From: an uncultured Paracoccaceae bacterium
GTDB taxonomy: Bacteria; Pseudomonadota; Alphaproteobacteria; Rhodobacterales; Rhodobacteraceae
Direction: 5' to 3'
Assembly (NCBI GenBank): GCA_947493255.1
Contig: CANLQK010000004.1
Span: 248,001-312,000 of the forward strand
DNA: 64,000 bases
The notes below the pieces were generated by a model, which worked only from the letters and a program-made list of their open reading frames with translations, was not told the DNA's origin and searched no databases. Below are positions 37,230 to 48,564 of the stretch, piece by piece. Positions within the stretch are counted from its first letter, which is position 1. Each line of letters starts with the position of its first letter. The translations under genes and the position numbers were made by a program.

Positions 37230-38549
37230 TTACTTTTCCAACGCCTTTTGCAGCGCGTAATACGAGGCTTTAGGTGTGCGTTTCAAGGTGTCGAAATCCA
37301 TATGGATCAGTCCAAACCGTTTTTCGTACCCCAAGGCCCATTCGTAATTATCCAGAAGGGACCACAAGAAATAGCCGTTTACCGGAACGCCTTCTGAAAT
37401 GGCCTGTTTCACCTTCGCCAGATGTACGTCTACAAATTCAATGCGTTCTTGGTCATTCACGGCGCCATCTTGAATAACATCGGGGTTTGCCATTCCGTTT
37501 TCCGTGACAAACAACGGCAAATCGCCTGTATATTCAGACGCGGTCCGCTTTAAGAACTTGTACAAACCGTCTGGGTAAACTTCCCACCCCATCTGGGTCT
37601 TAGGTAGCGGCCCTTCGACCTCCTCCAACGAGGGCCACGCGTCAGTATTGGGTGCGATGATCTTACGTGTGTAGTAATTCAACCCGACCCAATCGAGCGG
37701 GGCTTGGATCGTTTTGAAATCGTCTTGCCATCCGGTTGGGAGATATGGCTCCAACCCTTCCAAAACTGATTTTGGATAGCTGCCTTTGAAAACCCCATCT
37801 AAGAAAAACCGATTATAATAGCCGTCATAACGTTCGGTTGCAGCCATTGCTTCCGGAGTGTCATCTACAGGCTGTGCCCATTCAAAATTGAAAACGCCAC
37901 CTAGGTTCTTAACGCCCAATCCGCGCATGGTTTCGATGGCGGTTCCGTGTGCCAATAGCACGTGATGCATTGCGCGCGCGGTTGCGCGAATGTCGCGAAG
38001 GCCGGGCGCATGGTGGCCCATAAAATGCGACAGCCATCCAACACACCATGGTTCGTTAATCGGCGCAACGGTGGCCATTCGGTCCCCAATGCGCCCCATG
38101 ATACACGCGGTGTAATCGCCAAACCATTTCGCCAAATCCGGACTGCGCCAACCGCCCATGTCCGCCAGATCAGACGGCAATTCCCAATGGTACAAGGTCG
38201 CGTAGGGCGCTAGCCCGCGTTCCAACATCGCATCGACCAAACGGTCATAAAAATCCAAACCTTCTGGGTTTGGCGTTTTGCCATCTGGCATAACGCGCGC
38301 CCACGACGTGGAAAACCGATAGGCATCAAAGCCCGCGGCCTGCATGAGGTCAAAGTCTTCTTCGTATCGGTTGTAGTGGTCACAGGCCAATGCACCATGT
38401 TCTTGGCGCACAACATTTCCAGGTGTCGCAGCAAAGGTATCCCAATGGGTTTGGCCTGCGCCCCCATGGGCGTGACCTTCGATTTGATACGCGGATGTCG
38501 CGGCCCCAAATGTAAATCCTTCGGGAAAGTCCGAGCGTTTGAATTGCAT
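37230..38549 (-). CDS. GH1 beta-glucosidase
   Basis: A 439-residue cytoplasmic glycoside hydrolase of family 1. The N-terminal FTFGAATSAYQIEG is the GH1 signature. The acid/base Glu is in INEPWCVG, the nucleophile Glu in FVTENGM, and the end reads GYFLWSLLDNYEWALGYEKRFGL. There is no signal peptide. It lies between aglR and glk, so it broadens the locus to beta-glucosides or cellobiose that share the regulator. Confidence 0.94.
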   Translation of the reverse strand: MQFKRSDFPEGFTFGAATSAYQIEGHAHGGAGQTHWDTFAATPGNVVRQEHGALACDHYNRYEEDFDLMQAAGFDAYRFSTSWARVMPDGKTPNPEGLDFYDRLVDAMLERGLAPYATLYHWELPSDLADMGGWRSPDLAKWFGDYTACIMGRIGDRMATVAPINEPWCVGWLSHFMGHHAPGLRDIRATARAMHHVLLAHGTAIETMRGLGVKNLGGVFNFEWAQPVDDTPEAMAATERYDGYYNRFFLDGVFKGSYPKSVLEGLEPYLPTGWQDDFKTIQAPLDWVGLNYYTRKIIAPNTDAWPSLEEVEGPLPKTQMGWEVYPDGLYKFLKRTASEYTGDLPLFVTENGMANPDVIQDGAVNDQERIEFVDVHLAKVKQAISEGVPVNGYFLWSLLDNYEWALGYEKRFGLIHMDFDTLKRTPKASYYALQKALEK

Positions 38550-38576
38550 GTTAGTCCTTTAGATAAAACGGGGCGA

Positions 38577-39614
38577 TCAAGGCGAGGCCAATTGTGGGGC
38601 AGGGCCAGTCGAACTGCCCAACGTCAATTCGGCCTCTAACAAAGTATGTTGAGGATCGCTGTTAGGGGTGTTGATTAGTGTGATCAGCATTTGAGATAAG
38701 GCGCGGCCCGCATCACGGACAGAAGATCTCGTTGCGGTAAAAATGGGGACAGTTTCACCGTTGGCCAAGTACGACAATGTATCGTCATGGGTCACGATTG
38801 ACACGTCACGCCCCATTTTCAATCCACGTTCTTCGATCGCTCGACGCACGCCGAGCGCTGAGATGATGGAAGACACCAGAAAAGCTGTCGGTGAGTTGGG
38901 TTGGGCAAGCATTTCGCGTGCGCCTGAATACCCGTAATGTTCCGTCATTTCTTCGGAACGTAGCAACGCTGGGTCTAGCGGCACGCCCCGTTCGGTGAGC
39001 GCTTGATGATAACCGGTACGTCTGCGATGGGCGAAATCCATCGTTTCAATTCCGTTTAGCAATGCGATCCGACGATGCCCCAAATCCAACAAGAAATCCG
39101 TTGCCCGACGAAACGCGCTCCGGTTGTTCACGTCCAACCAGCTATAGGGCAGGTCTACGCCCGACGCGCGGCCATGCACCACAAACGGCATCCCCAGTTC
39201 AATCAAAAGCGGGATCCGCGTGTCGTTCATTTTGGGGCCATGCAGGATAACACCATCAACCGCGCCACGTGTTTTTAGGTTACGGTATATGTCTTCTTCG
39301 TTGGCGTCATCGGTGATTGTCAGCATCATTTCGTAATTGTTGGCCATATAGATTTCACCCGCACCCGCGATGAAATCACCAAAAATGGGGTTTACCATTT
39401 CATGGCTATTGGCCGTTGGAATCACGTGCCCAATTGCGTTTGAACGCCCGGTCGCAAGGCCCTTCGCACGGACATTCGGGCTGTATCCATGGGCCTGCGC
39501 GGCCTCCGCCACCTTTTTTCGCGTCGCTTCTTTTACCTCTGGGTACCCATTCAACGCACGGCTTACTGTCGTTTGGGACAGCCCGAGTAATTGTGAGAGT
39601 TCCTTGAGGTTCAT
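38577..39614 (-). CDS. aglR: LacI-family regulator of the alpha-glucoside locus (AglR-like)
   Basis: A 345-residue repressor. The LacI helix-turn-helix (MNLKELSQLLGLSQTTVSRAL, with the hinge RAKGLATGRSNAIGHV) is followed by a periplasmic-binding-protein-like effector domain (DGVILHGPKMND, DLGHRRIALLNG, VSIVTHDD). It is the first gene of aglR-bgl-glk and divergent from aglEFGAK. Two palindromes of the type CCAAAGCGCTTTGG in the shared intergenic region are its likely sites, one next to its own start. The name follows locus context. Confidence 0.88.
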   Translation of the reverse strand: MNLKELSQLLGLSQTTVSRALNGYPEVKEATRKKVAEAAQAHGYSPNVRAKGLATGRSNAIGHVIPTANSHEMVNPIFGDFIAGAGEIYMANNYEMMLTITDDANEEDIYRNLKTRGAVDGVILHGPKMNDTRIPLLIELGMPFVVHGRASGVDLPYSWLDVNNRSAFRRATDFLLDLGHRRIALLNGIETMDFAHRRRTGYHQALTERGVPLDPALLRSEEMTEHYGYSGAREMLAQPNSPTAFLVSSIISALGVRRAIEERGLKMGRDVSIVTHDDTLSYLANGETVPIFTATRSSVRDAGRALSQMLITLINTPNSDPQHTLLEAELTLGSSTGPAPQLASP

Positions 39615-39623
39615 ACGGTTCTT

Positions 39624-39637
39624 TCAAAACGCTTTGG
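39624..39637. promoter_or_regulatory. AglR-like operator near aglR
   Basis: TCAAAACGCTTTGG matches the perfect site at 39779 in 12 of 14 positions and lies ten bases before the aglR start codon, where binding would repress the aglR-bgl-glk operon. Confidence 0.6.
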
Positions 39638-39741
39638 ATTAACGGAATTGCTGATTTTTGTATCGTTCTGCCTAAGAAATCAACCTCTTTCTTTAACGTA
39701 CATCTGTAATATTAGGGCAATTAGGGGGCAAAACGAACGTC

Positions 39742-39793
39742 TTGACTTTGGGTTCGAGTTACCTCATTTTCGATTCATCCAAAGCGCTTTGGA
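39742..39793 (+). promoter_or_regulatory. aglE promoter with perfect AglR-like palindrome
   Basis: TTGACT (39742-39747) fits a -35 element, with a weak -10 around 39764-39770 (TCATTTT). A perfect 16-bp palindrome TCCAAAGCGCTTTGGA at 39778-39793 covers the expected transcription start. This is the classic position for a LacI-family repressor. The -10 is the least certain part. Confidence 0.65.
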
Positions 39794-39853
39794 AACTTTG
39801 CGCGCGGAAAGTTTTACAATTTATGGGGCACAGCTCCAATCTGGGAGGATAAA

Positions 39854-41140
39854 ATGAAGCGTTCACTATACATTGGTGTGGCTATGACAGCACTGACTGC
39901 TGGTCTTGCACATGCAGACGGTCATCTGGCCGGCGAAACCATTTCAGTTGCTGGCCCTTGGCTCAGCCCAGAGGCAGAGCGTGTTGAAGCCGTGTTCGAC
40001 CTTTTCGAAGAGCAGACAGGCGCCACAGTCACCTATGTTGGCTCTGACAGCTTCGAAAGCCAGATCGTTATCGACATTGAAGGCGGTTCCGCACCGAACC
40101 TTGCAGTCTTCCCACAGCCTGGTTTGGCTGCAGATTTGGCCGCGCAGGGTCACCTGACTCCATTGGCCGACGGTTCTGCAGAATGGATCGTTGAAAACTA
40201 CGCTGCGGGTCAATCTTGGGTTGATCTGGGCACATATGCGGATGCCACCGGCGCCGATGACTTGTTTGGCATGTTCTTCCGCGTCAGCGTGAAATCCCTC
40301 GTCTGGTATTCGCCAGAAAACTTCGAAGATGCAGGCTATGAAATTCCTGAAACAATGGAAGAGCTTATCGCGTTGAGCGATCAGATCGTTGCGGATGGCG
40401 AAACACCTTGGTGTATTGGTCTGGGTTCAGGTGCCGCGACAGGTTGGCCAGCGACTGACTGGGTTGAAGACATGATGCTGCGGACGCAGGAACCATCTGT
40501 CTATGACGCATGGGTTTCCAATGAAATGCCGTTCAATGATCCTAAGGTCATCGAAGCAATCGAAGCCTTCGGCATGTTTGGTCGCAACGATGACTATGTT
40601 GCTGGTGGTGCCGCTGGTGTCGCAACAACAGACTTCCGCGACAGCCCAAAAGGTCTCTTTGACAGCCCGCCACAGTGCTACATGCACAAACAGGCGTCGT
40701 TCATTCCGGCGTTCTTCCCTGAAGGTGTTGAAGTTGGCGAAGACGCAGACTTCTTCTACTTCCCGGCGTTTGCTGAAAAAGACCTCGGCAGCCCAGTTTT
40801 GGGGTCTGGTACATTGTTCGCAATTACCAACGAATCCGAAGGTGCACATGCATTGGTCGAATTCCTTCGCTCCCCTGAAGCGCACAACATTTGGGTCGAA
40901 CAGGGCGGCTTCCTTACGCCACACCTCGAAGCTGACCTAAGCTTGTTCTCCTCTGATGCTGAACGTGCCGTGAACGAGATCCTTCTCGGCGCGACAACAT
41001 TCCGCTTTGATGGCTCCGACCTGATGCCAGGTGGTATCGGTGCCGGTACATTCTGGACAGGTATGGTTGACTACGTTGGTGGCGCATCTGCCGAAGACGT
41101 AACCGGTTCCATCCAGGAAAGCTGGGACGCACTGAAGTAA
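39854..41140 (+). CDS. aglE: Alpha-glucoside ABC transporter, substrate-binding protein
   Basis: A 428-residue periplasmic protein that binds alpha-glucosides (sucrose, trehalose, maltose type) and hands them to AglFG. Signal peptide MKRSLYIGVAMTALTAGLAHA with cleavage near residue 21. The mature part has the family-1 binding-protein pattern, e.g. GGSAPNLAVFPQPGLAADL and SGTLFAITNESEGAHALVEFL. GGGAGGA is a strong ribosome binding site. A stable hairpin after the gene probably keeps its message level above that of the permease genes. Confidence 0.92.
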   Translation: MKRSLYIGVAMTALTAGLAHADGHLAGETISVAGPWLSPEAERVEAVFDLFEEQTGATVTYVGSDSFESQIVIDIEGGSAPNLAVFPQPGLAADLAAQGHLTPLADGSAEWIVENYAAGQSWVDLGTYADATGADDLFGMFFRVSVKSLVWYSPENFEDAGYEIPETMEELIALSDQIVADGETPWCIGLGSGAATGWPATDWVEDMMLRTQEPSVYDAWVSNEMPFNDPKVIEAIEAFGMFGRNDDYVAGGAAGVATTDFRDSPKGLFDSPPQCYMHKQASFIPAFFPEGVEVGEDADFFYFPAFAEKDLGSPVLGSGTLFAITNESEGAHALVEFLRSPEAHNIWVEQGGFLTPHLEADLSLFSSDAERAVNEILLGATTFRFDGSDLMPGGIGAGTFWTGMVDYVGGASAEDVTGSIQESWDALK

Positions 41141-41160
41141 TTCAGCACGTCATTAGAAAA

Positions 41161-41188
41161 AGATGGCGCGCCGCTTGGTGCGCCATCT
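41161..41188 (+). terminator. Intercistronic hairpin after aglE
   Basis: AGATGGCGC (41161-41169) pairs perfectly with GCGCCATCT (41180-41188) around a 10-base loop. No T-run follows, so it looks like an mRNA-stabilising or partial stop structure between the binding-protein gene and the permease genes rather than a full terminator. Confidence 0.65.
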
Positions 41189-41250
41189 ACACTATTCGGA
41201 ATGACAGTTTTCACGTCCTGTAGGCGTGTTTTCAATATGGGGGGACGGAC

Positions 41251-42258
41251 ATGCATCCAGCGCTGCTTGGGCTGATAACGATTGTGATTGGTGTCACAGG
41301 ATGTGTCGGATATTTTTACGGTGCGAACCTTCTGTTGGATAAGGTTCTATTTCCGGCCCGCGGCCCCAACATCGGCCGTAACATCAACCGACGTGAGATG
41401 ATCCGCCCTTGGATCTTTCTCTTTCCGGCATTGTTCGGGCTTGGACTCTACCTTGCGTACCCCGTTTTCGCGACCCTGCGGTTAAGCTTTCTGGAACGCA
41501 TTCCAGGGAACGAATATATCTTTGTTGGGCTGAAGAATTACCAACAAATGTTTGCCGAAGACAAATTCGTGGAAGCGTTGAAAAACAACATCTTATGGCT
41601 CATTGTTGTGCCAGCTTCATCCACCGCATTCGGTCTGCTGGCCGCCCAATTGACCGACAGATTGCGGTGGGGCAATTTCGCTAAATCCGTTATCTTTATG
41701 CCCATGGCGATCTCGTTCGTCGGTGCGGCTGTGATCTTTAAACTCATCTACGAAGCCCGCCCCGAAGACGTGGCGCAAATCGGTGTGTTGAACGCGCTCT
41801 ATCTGCAATTTGGCGGACTAGAGCCGCGCCAATGGCTGACGATCCCGTTTTGGAACAACTTCTTCCTGATGGCGGTTTTGATCTGGATCCAAACGGGGTT
41901 CGCCATGGTCATCTTGTCGGCGGCCTTGCGTGGCATTCCCGAAGAAACGATCGAGGCCGCAATCGTCGATGGCGCCAACCCGTTTCAGATCTTTTTCAAA
42001 ATCAAAGTCCCCCAAATCACCAGCACAATTGTTGTGGTTTGGACGACGATCACAATCGCAACGCTCAAGGTGTTCGACATCGTGTTCGCCATGACCAACG
42101 GCCAATGGGAAACCCAAGTTTTGGCCAACTACATGTATACGAAAATGTTCGTGGCCCGTGATTGGGGCATGGGGTCTGCGTCGGCCATGATCATCATGTT
42201 GCTCGTGATGCCGATCCTCGTTTGGAACGTCTACAACGCCCGTAAGGAGATGCGCTAA
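41251..42258 (+). CDS. aglF: Alpha-glucoside ABC transporter permease AglF
   Basis: A 335-residue inner-membrane permease with an N-terminal extra hydrophobic helix (about residues 3-28), then RPWIFLFPALFGLGLYLAYPV. The EAA loop that docks the ATPase is seen as EETIEAAIVDGANPFQIFFKIKVPQ. It partners with AglG and AglK. It overlaps aglG by one base (TAATG). Confidence 0.92.
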   Translation: MHPALLGLITIVIGVTGCVGYFYGANLLLDKVLFPARGPNIGRNINRREMIRPWIFLFPALFGLGLYLAYPVFATLRLSFLERIPGNEYIFVGLKNYQQMFAEDKFVEALKNNILWLIVVPASSTAFGLLAAQLTDRLRWGNFAKSVIFMPMAISFVGAAVIFKLIYEARPEDVAQIGVLNALYLQFGGLEPRQWLTIPFWNNFFLMAVLIWIQTGFAMVILSAALRGIPEETIEAAIVDGANPFQIFFKIKVPQITSTIVVVWTTITIATLKVFDIVFAMTNGQWETQVLANYMYTKMFVARDWGMGSASAMIIMLLVMPILVWNVYNARKEMR

Positions 42259-43415
42259 TGGATAGTCTTGCAGGCAAGAAACCAGCCGTCGTTTGGGCGC
42301 TGAATATCTCGGTTCTGGCATTGGTGTTGCTATGGATCTTCCCAACATTGGGTCTGTTTGTGTCGTCCTTTAGGACTAGCGAACAGATCACATCATCAGG
42401 GTGGTGGGCATCGTTGTTTCCGGCCGAACAAACCCTCCAATTGCGCGCCCTTGATCCCGACGATCACCGCATCGAAACAGATGCAGGCGTCTTCGTGGTT
42501 GAAGGCAGCATCTTTGATGGTGATGTAGACACCGTTGGCATCGACCGTTGGGGCACATCATCGCGTACGCCTGATGCCTTTGAGCCGGGTGAAACGGCTG
42601 ACTTGGGCGAAGGCGAAACCATGACCCTCGCGGCTGACGGAACATATGTCTGGGAAGGGAACGACGATCAAATTTCAGGTCGTGGTCAACGTCTGTTCAT
42701 CATCGCGACCATTCCACCCGACTTCACCACCAGCAATTACAACAATGTCTTGTTCAAAGAAGGCAATTCCGAAGGGATGGCAAAGGCGTTTTTCAACACG
42801 CTTACCGTCGTTATCCCATCAACAATCATCCCCATTCTGATCGCGGCCTTTGCGGCCTATGCGCTGGCATGGATGGACTTTCCGGGTCGTGCATTGCTCA
42901 TCGCAGCCGTTGTTGCGTCGCTGGTTGTTCCGTTGCAGCTGGCACTTATTCCGCTGCTGTCGCTCCACAACGCTGTGGGGATCGGGAAGGGGTATCTTGG
43001 TGTCTGGCTGGCCCACACTGGGTTTGGGCTGCCGCTGGCGATATACTTGCTTCGAAATTATATGGTCGGGCTTCCACGGGACATCATCGAAAACGCCCGC
43101 GTGGATGGCGCGACCGAATTCCAGATTTTCACAAAAATCATCCTCCCACTGTCCTTTCCGGCCTTGGCGTCCTTCGCGATCTTCCAGTTCTTGTGGACAT
43201 GGAATGACCTGTTGGTTGCGCTGGTGTTCTTGATCGACAGTTCTGGCCAAACAACGGTGATGACCAAACAGATCGTCGAGCTTTTGGGCACCCGTGGGGG
43301 AGACTGGGAAATCCTTGCAACATCAGCGTTCGTATCCATTGCGGTGCCGCTGTTGGTGTTCTTCTTGATGCAACGTTACCTCGTGCGCGGTCTGCTGGCC
43401 GGCTCGGTTAAATAA
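42258..43415 (+). CDS. aglG: Alpha-glucoside ABC transporter permease AglG
   Basis: A 385-residue permease. After the first membrane segment (about 13-36) there is a hydrophilic, probably periplasmic insertion of roughly 110 residues (about 55-165) with an acidic, beta-rich character. This makes AglG longer than ordinary MalG-type permeases. The remaining segments and the EAA loop PRDIIENARVDGATEFQIFTKIILP follow. The insertion is typical of AglG proteins and may contact the binding protein (inference). Confidence 0.92.
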   Translation: MDSLAGKKPAVVWALNISVLALVLLWIFPTLGLFVSSFRTSEQITSSGWWASLFPAEQTLQLRALDPDDHRIETDAGVFVVEGSIFDGDVDTVGIDRWGTSSRTPDAFEPGETADLGEGETMTLAADGTYVWEGNDDQISGRGQRLFIIATIPPDFTTSNYNNVLFKEGNSEGMAKAFFNTLTVVIPSTIIPILIAAFAAYALAWMDFPGRALLIAAVVASLVVPLQLALIPLLSLHNAVGIGKGYLGVWLAHTGFGLPLAIYLLRNYMVGLPRDIIENARVDGATEFQIFTKIILPLSFPALASFAIFQFLWTWNDLLVALVFLIDSSGQTTVMTKQIVELLGTRGGDWEILATSAFVSIAVPLLVFFLMQRYLVRGLLAGSVK

Positions 43416-43427
43416 TAAGGTTTGGGT

Positions 43428-45083
43428 ATGACCAAAATGGAAAACGTAACGGGCAACACCCGCTTCGAAAAAGACAAAGACTGGTGGCGCGGTGCGGTGA
43501 TCTATCAGATCTACCCGCGCAGCTATCAAGACAGCAATGGCGACGGCATTGGTGACCTTGGCGGTATCGTGCAACGGCTGCCCTACATCGCGTCCCTCGG
43601 TGTGGATGCGATCTGGATTTCGCCGTTCTTCACATCCCCGATGAAAGACTTCGGGTATGACGTCAGCGATTACTGCGACGTGGACCCAATGTTCGGCACT
43701 CTGGCCGACTTTGATGCCGTCATTTCTACGGCTCACGGACTTGGCATCAAGGTGATGATCGACTTGGTGTTGTCGCACACGTCAGACCAACACCCGTGGT
43801 TCCAGCAATCCAAGGCCGACAAAACCAACGACAAGGCCGACTGGTATGTTTGGGCAGACCCACAACCAGACGGCACACCGCCCAACAATTGGCTGTCCAT
43901 TTTTGGCGGGTCTGCATGGCAATGGCATGGGGAACGCGAACAATATTACATGCACAACTTTTTGGTCTCACAACCAGACCTGAATTTCTGGGCACCACAG
44001 GTCCAAGACGCGTTGTTGGATGTTGCTCGGTTCTGGCTGAAACGTGGCGTGGATGGGTTCCGTTTGGACACCATCAATTTCTACATGCACGACAAAGAAC
44101 TGCGCTCCAACCCCGCGTTGCCGCCCGAAAAACGCAACGCCACCATTGCGCCGTCGGTGAACCCCTATAACCACCAAGAACACCTCTATTCTAAAAACCA
44201 ACCTGAAAACCTCGACTTCTTGCGCAAGCTGCGCGCGGTGATGGAACCGTTCAATGCCGCTGCAGTGGGCGAGGTGGGTGACGCCCAACGTGGCCTCGAA
44301 ATCATGGGCGAATACACTGCAGGCGATGACCTGATGCAGATGTGTTATGCGTTCGAATTCCTGTCTGGCGCCAAACCGAATGCCGCGATGTTCGCAGACG
44401 TCATGACCCGTGTCGATGAAAGCGCCGCAGATGGCTGGGCCTGCTGGGCCTATTCCAACCACGATGTCGTGCGCCACGCGACCCGTTGGGACCTGTCTGA
44501 CAACGCCAAGGCGACCTTCGCGACCTTGATCATGTGTTTGCGTGGCTCTGCGTGTATCTATCAGGGCGAAGAATTGGGCCTCTCCGAAGCAGACGTCGCC
44601 TTCGAAGACCTCCAAGACCCATACGGTATCGAATTCTGGCCAAAGTTTAAGGGGCGCGATGGATGTCGCACCCCCATGGCTTGGGAAGCCTCAAATTCCA
44701 ACGCCGGCTTCTCGGATGCTGCAAAAACATGGTTGCCCGTCAGCCCAGACCACATGCAAAAGAGCGTGGCCCAACAAGAAGCCGATCCAGATGCCTTGTT
44801 GCACCATTATCGCCGCGCAATCGCGTTTCGCAGGGCTCATCCTGCGCTGGCCAAAGGGGCACATGATGGGGTCAAACATGACGGCGACGTCGTCTATTTC
44901 ACCCGCAAAGACGGGGACGAAACCATCTTTTGTGCGTTCAACCTCAGCGACACAGCCGCAACATTGGCGATGCCTGCTGGCAACTGGTCCACAATCGGGC
45001 AAGACCTTGGGTCCACAGACGTCGCAAACGACACCACATTACACCTCGAACCATGGCAGCCGCATTTTGCGGTCGCGGTTTGA
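43428..45083 (+). CDS. aglA: GH13 alpha-glucosidase
   Basis: A 551-residue cytoplasmic alpha-amylase-family enzyme that splits imported alpha-glucosides. GAVIYQIYPRSYQDSNGDG with the calcium-type loop starts the barrel. DLVLSHTSDQHPWF is conserved region I, GFRLDTINF holds the nucleophile Asp, a Glu in AVGEVGD is the general acid, and YSNHDVVR carries region IV. ATG 43428 has AAGG eight bases upstream. It lies between aglG and aglK. Confidence 0.93.
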   Translation: MTKMENVTGNTRFEKDKDWWRGAVIYQIYPRSYQDSNGDGIGDLGGIVQRLPYIASLGVDAIWISPFFTSPMKDFGYDVSDYCDVDPMFGTLADFDAVISTAHGLGIKVMIDLVLSHTSDQHPWFQQSKADKTNDKADWYVWADPQPDGTPPNNWLSIFGGSAWQWHGEREQYYMHNFLVSQPDLNFWAPQVQDALLDVARFWLKRGVDGFRLDTINFYMHDKELRSNPALPPEKRNATIAPSVNPYNHQEHLYSKNQPENLDFLRKLRAVMEPFNAAAVGEVGDAQRGLEIMGEYTAGDDLMQMCYAFEFLSGAKPNAAMFADVMTRVDESAADGWACWAYSNHDVVRHATRWDLSDNAKATFATLIMCLRGSACIYQGEELGLSEADVAFEDLQDPYGIEFWPKFKGRDGCRTPMAWEASNSNAGFSDAAKTWLPVSPDHMQKSVAQQEADPDALLHHYRRAIAFRRAHPALAKGAHDGVKHDGDVVYFTRKDGDETIFCAFNLSDTAATLAMPAGNWSTIGQDLGSTDVANDTTLHLEPWQPHFAVAV

Positions 45084-45098
45084 GACAGGGAGGAACGA

Positions 45099-46187
<1,089 letters not shown>

Positions 46188-46208
46188 TGGGCGTTGTAAC
46201 GCTGGCAC

Positions 46209-46955
46209 ATGGTAAAAAAACCCACATCCCGTCAGGGCAAGAATGATTCAGGTCGCGGACAGCGCGACCTGACCGTGAAGGTCAAAACCGCACGCGGTCG
46301 TAAAATGTCGTCCACCATGTGGTTGCAGCGGCAATTGAACGACCCCTATGTCCAACGCGCCAAGGCCGATGGATATCGCGGTCGTGCGGCCTATAAGATT
46401 CTGGAATTGAACGAAAAATTCCAGTTCTTCACACCTGGAAAACGTGTGGTCGACCTCGGCGCAGCACCGGGTGGATGGTGCCAAATCGCCGTTCCGCGCA
46501 TCAATGCTCTGGGCGAGAAAAAGGGAAAACCCATTGGCACGATCCTCGGGATCGACCTGCAAGAAATGGAACCCATCGCCGGCGCCGAATTGCATGTCCT
46601 CGATTTCATGGAAGACGATGCAGACCTGAAGGTAAAAGAATGGCTGGGCGGTAAGGCCGACATCGTGATGTCCGATATGGCGGCGTCCGCGTCCGGCCAC
46701 AAACAAACCGACCACAACCGCATCATGGCGTTGTGCGAAACGGCAGCCTATTTCGCGTTCGACGTGCTCGACGAAGGCGGAACCTTTGTGGCTAAGGTTC
46801 TAGCGGGTGGCGCAGAGGCTGATCTGCAACGCATGCTCAAGAAAAATTTCAAGAAAGTTCAGTATGTTAAGCCGCCAAGTTCGCGGTCTGACAGTTCTGA
46901 AAAGTTTGTTGTCGCCATCGGGTTCCGTGGGGGCGACCAAGGAGACGCCGCATGA
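46209..46955 (+). CDS. rlmE: 23S rRNA 2'-O-ribose methyltransferase RlmE (FtsJ)
   Basis: A 248-residue SAM-dependent methyltransferase for U2552 of 23S rRNA. The N-terminal 35 residues are basic, then [14 protein letters not shown]-like (here [15 protein letters not shown]). The SAM motif is [15 protein letters not shown], the conserved Asp lies in [19 protein letters not shown], and the catalytic Lys in [15 protein letters not shown] 46209 lies 21 bp after aglK. It overlaps glpK by four bases, an unusual partner. Confidence 0.93.
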   Translation: MVKKPTSRQGKNDSGRGQRDLTVKVKTARGRKMSSTMWLQRQLNDPYVQRAKADGYRGRAAYKILELNEKFQFFTPGKRVVDLGAAPGGWCQIAVPRINALGEKKGKPIGTILGIDLQEMEPIAGAELHVLDFMEDDADLKVKEWLGGKADIVMSDMAASASGHKQTDHNRIMALCETAAYFAFDVLDEGGTFVAKVLAGGAEADLQRMLKKNFKKVQYVKPPSSRSDSSEKFVVAIGFRGGDQGDAA

Positions 46956-48418
46956 CCCATATCCTTGCAATCGATCAAGGCACCACATCCAGCCGCGCCA
47001 TATTGTTTGATGAAAACATGGCCGTGGCCCATGTGGCGCAGCAGGAATTCACTCAGATTTACCCGCAATCGGGTTGGGTCGAACATGACGTCGAAGAAAT
47101 TTGGCAAAGCGTCGAAGCTGTCTGCAAAGACGTGATCGCCAAATCAGACGACATTGCCGCCATTGGCATCACCAACCAGCGCGAAACAACCATCGTTTGG
47201 AACCGCGAAACCGGCAAACCCATCCACAACGCGATTGTCTGGCAGGACCGCCGCACATCTGCCTTCTGTGAAGACCTGCGCGCCGAAGGGTTCGAAACCG
47301 AAATCACGTATCGCACTGGCCTTTTGGCCGACCCATATTTTAGCGCCACCAAGGTTAGGTACATCTTGCAAACCGTTGATGGTGCACAAGAAATGGCAAA
47401 TGCAGGCAAGCTCGCATTTGGCACCGTCGACAGCTATTTGATCTGGCGCATGACCGGCGGAAAGCGCCACGTCACCGACGCGACGAACGCCGCCCGCACC
47501 ATGTTGTACAACATCCGCGACGGCAAATGGGACGCCACCATTTGCGACCGCTTGGGCATTCCGATGTCGATGTTGCCGACCGTGTTGGATTGCGCGGCTG
47601 ATTTCGGCACCACAGACGTCTTCGGCCCAACCTTACCCATTCTGGGCGTCGCAGGCGACCAGCAAGCCGCCACAATCGGGCAGGCGTGTTTTGAACCGGG
47701 CATGTTGAAATCCACCTATGGGACGGGTTGCTTTGCATTGCTCAACACGGGCAGTGATTTGGTGCAAAGCCAAAACCGTCTGTTGGGGACAATCGCCTAT
47801 CAACTCGATGGCAAAACCACCTATGCCCTTGAAGGCTCTATCTTTATTGCCGGTGCAGTTGTCCAATGGTTGCGCGACGGTTTGGGCATTATCGAAACAG
47901 CTGCGGACACCCAGCCATTGGCAGAAAAGGCCGATCCCTCGGTCGAATTGTATTTGGTTCCAGCCTTCACAGGGCTTGGCGCACCTTATTGGGATGCTGA
48001 AGCCCGCGGTGCGGTGTTTGGTCTAACGCGCAATTCTGGACCAGCTGAATTTGCTCGTGCAGCCTTGGAAAGTGTTGGCTTCCAAACGCGCGATTTGTTG
48101 GATGCCATGACCGCTGATTGGGAGGGGGCCACGGGTGGCGCCGCCTTGCGCGTGGATGGTGGCATGTCGGCCTCCGATTGGGCGATGCAATTCTTGTCAG
48201 ACATCATTGGCGCACCGGTTGATCGGCCCAAAGTGTTGGAAACAACCGCATTGGGCGCCGCATGGTTGGCGGGGATGCGGGCAGGGGTCTATCCAACGCA
48301 GGCGGAATTTGCAGCGACATGGGCGTTGGAAAAAACCTTCACTCCGAAAATGGCACAGACCGACCGTGATCGGCGTTATTCTGGTTGGCAAAACGCGATC
48401 GGCCGCACACGCAGCTAA
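46952..48418 (+). CDS. glpK: Glycerol kinase
   Basis: A 488-residue FGGY-family kinase making glycerol-3-phosphate. [15 protein letters not shown] starts the ATPase fold. [41 protein letters not shown] and the ATP-site [12 protein letters not shown] with LGAAWLAG complete the match. glpF, glpD and glpR are not adjacent; the gene is coupled to rlmE instead. The region after it up to 48564 shows no feature. Confidence 0.95.
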   Translation: MTHILAIDQGTTSSRAILFDENMAVAHVAQQEFTQIYPQSGWVEHDVEEIWQSVEAVCKDVIAKSDDIAAIGITNQRETTIVWNRETGKPIHNAIVWQDRRTSAFCEDLRAEGFETEITYRTGLLADPYFSATKVRYILQTVDGAQEMANAGKLAFGTVDSYLIWRMTGGKRHVTDATNAARTMLYNIRDGKWDATICDRLGIPMSMLPTVLDCAADFGTTDVFGPTLPILGVAGDQQAATIGQACFEPGMLKSTYGTGCFALLNTGSDLVQSQNRLLGTIAYQLDGKTTYALEGSIFIAGAVVQWLRDGLGIIETAADTQPLAEKADPSVELYLVPAFTGLGAPYWDAEARGAVFGLTRNSGPAEFARAALESVGFQTRDLLDAMTADWEGATGGAALRVDGGMSASDWAMQFLSDIIGAPVDRPKVLETTALGAAWLAGMRAGVYPTQAEFAATWALEKTFTPKMAQTDRDRRYSGWQNAIGRTRS

Positions 48419-48564
48419 ATCTGCGGGCAAAAGCCTTTATGCATCGTTAGGTAATTGGGTCGGCGACAGTAACGGATCACGGGTTACCTGCACCAACATC
48501 AAACTCTAGCGTGAATTGGTCGCGAAAGGGTAAAGTGTAAATCTATGTCATCACCTAAGAGCGT

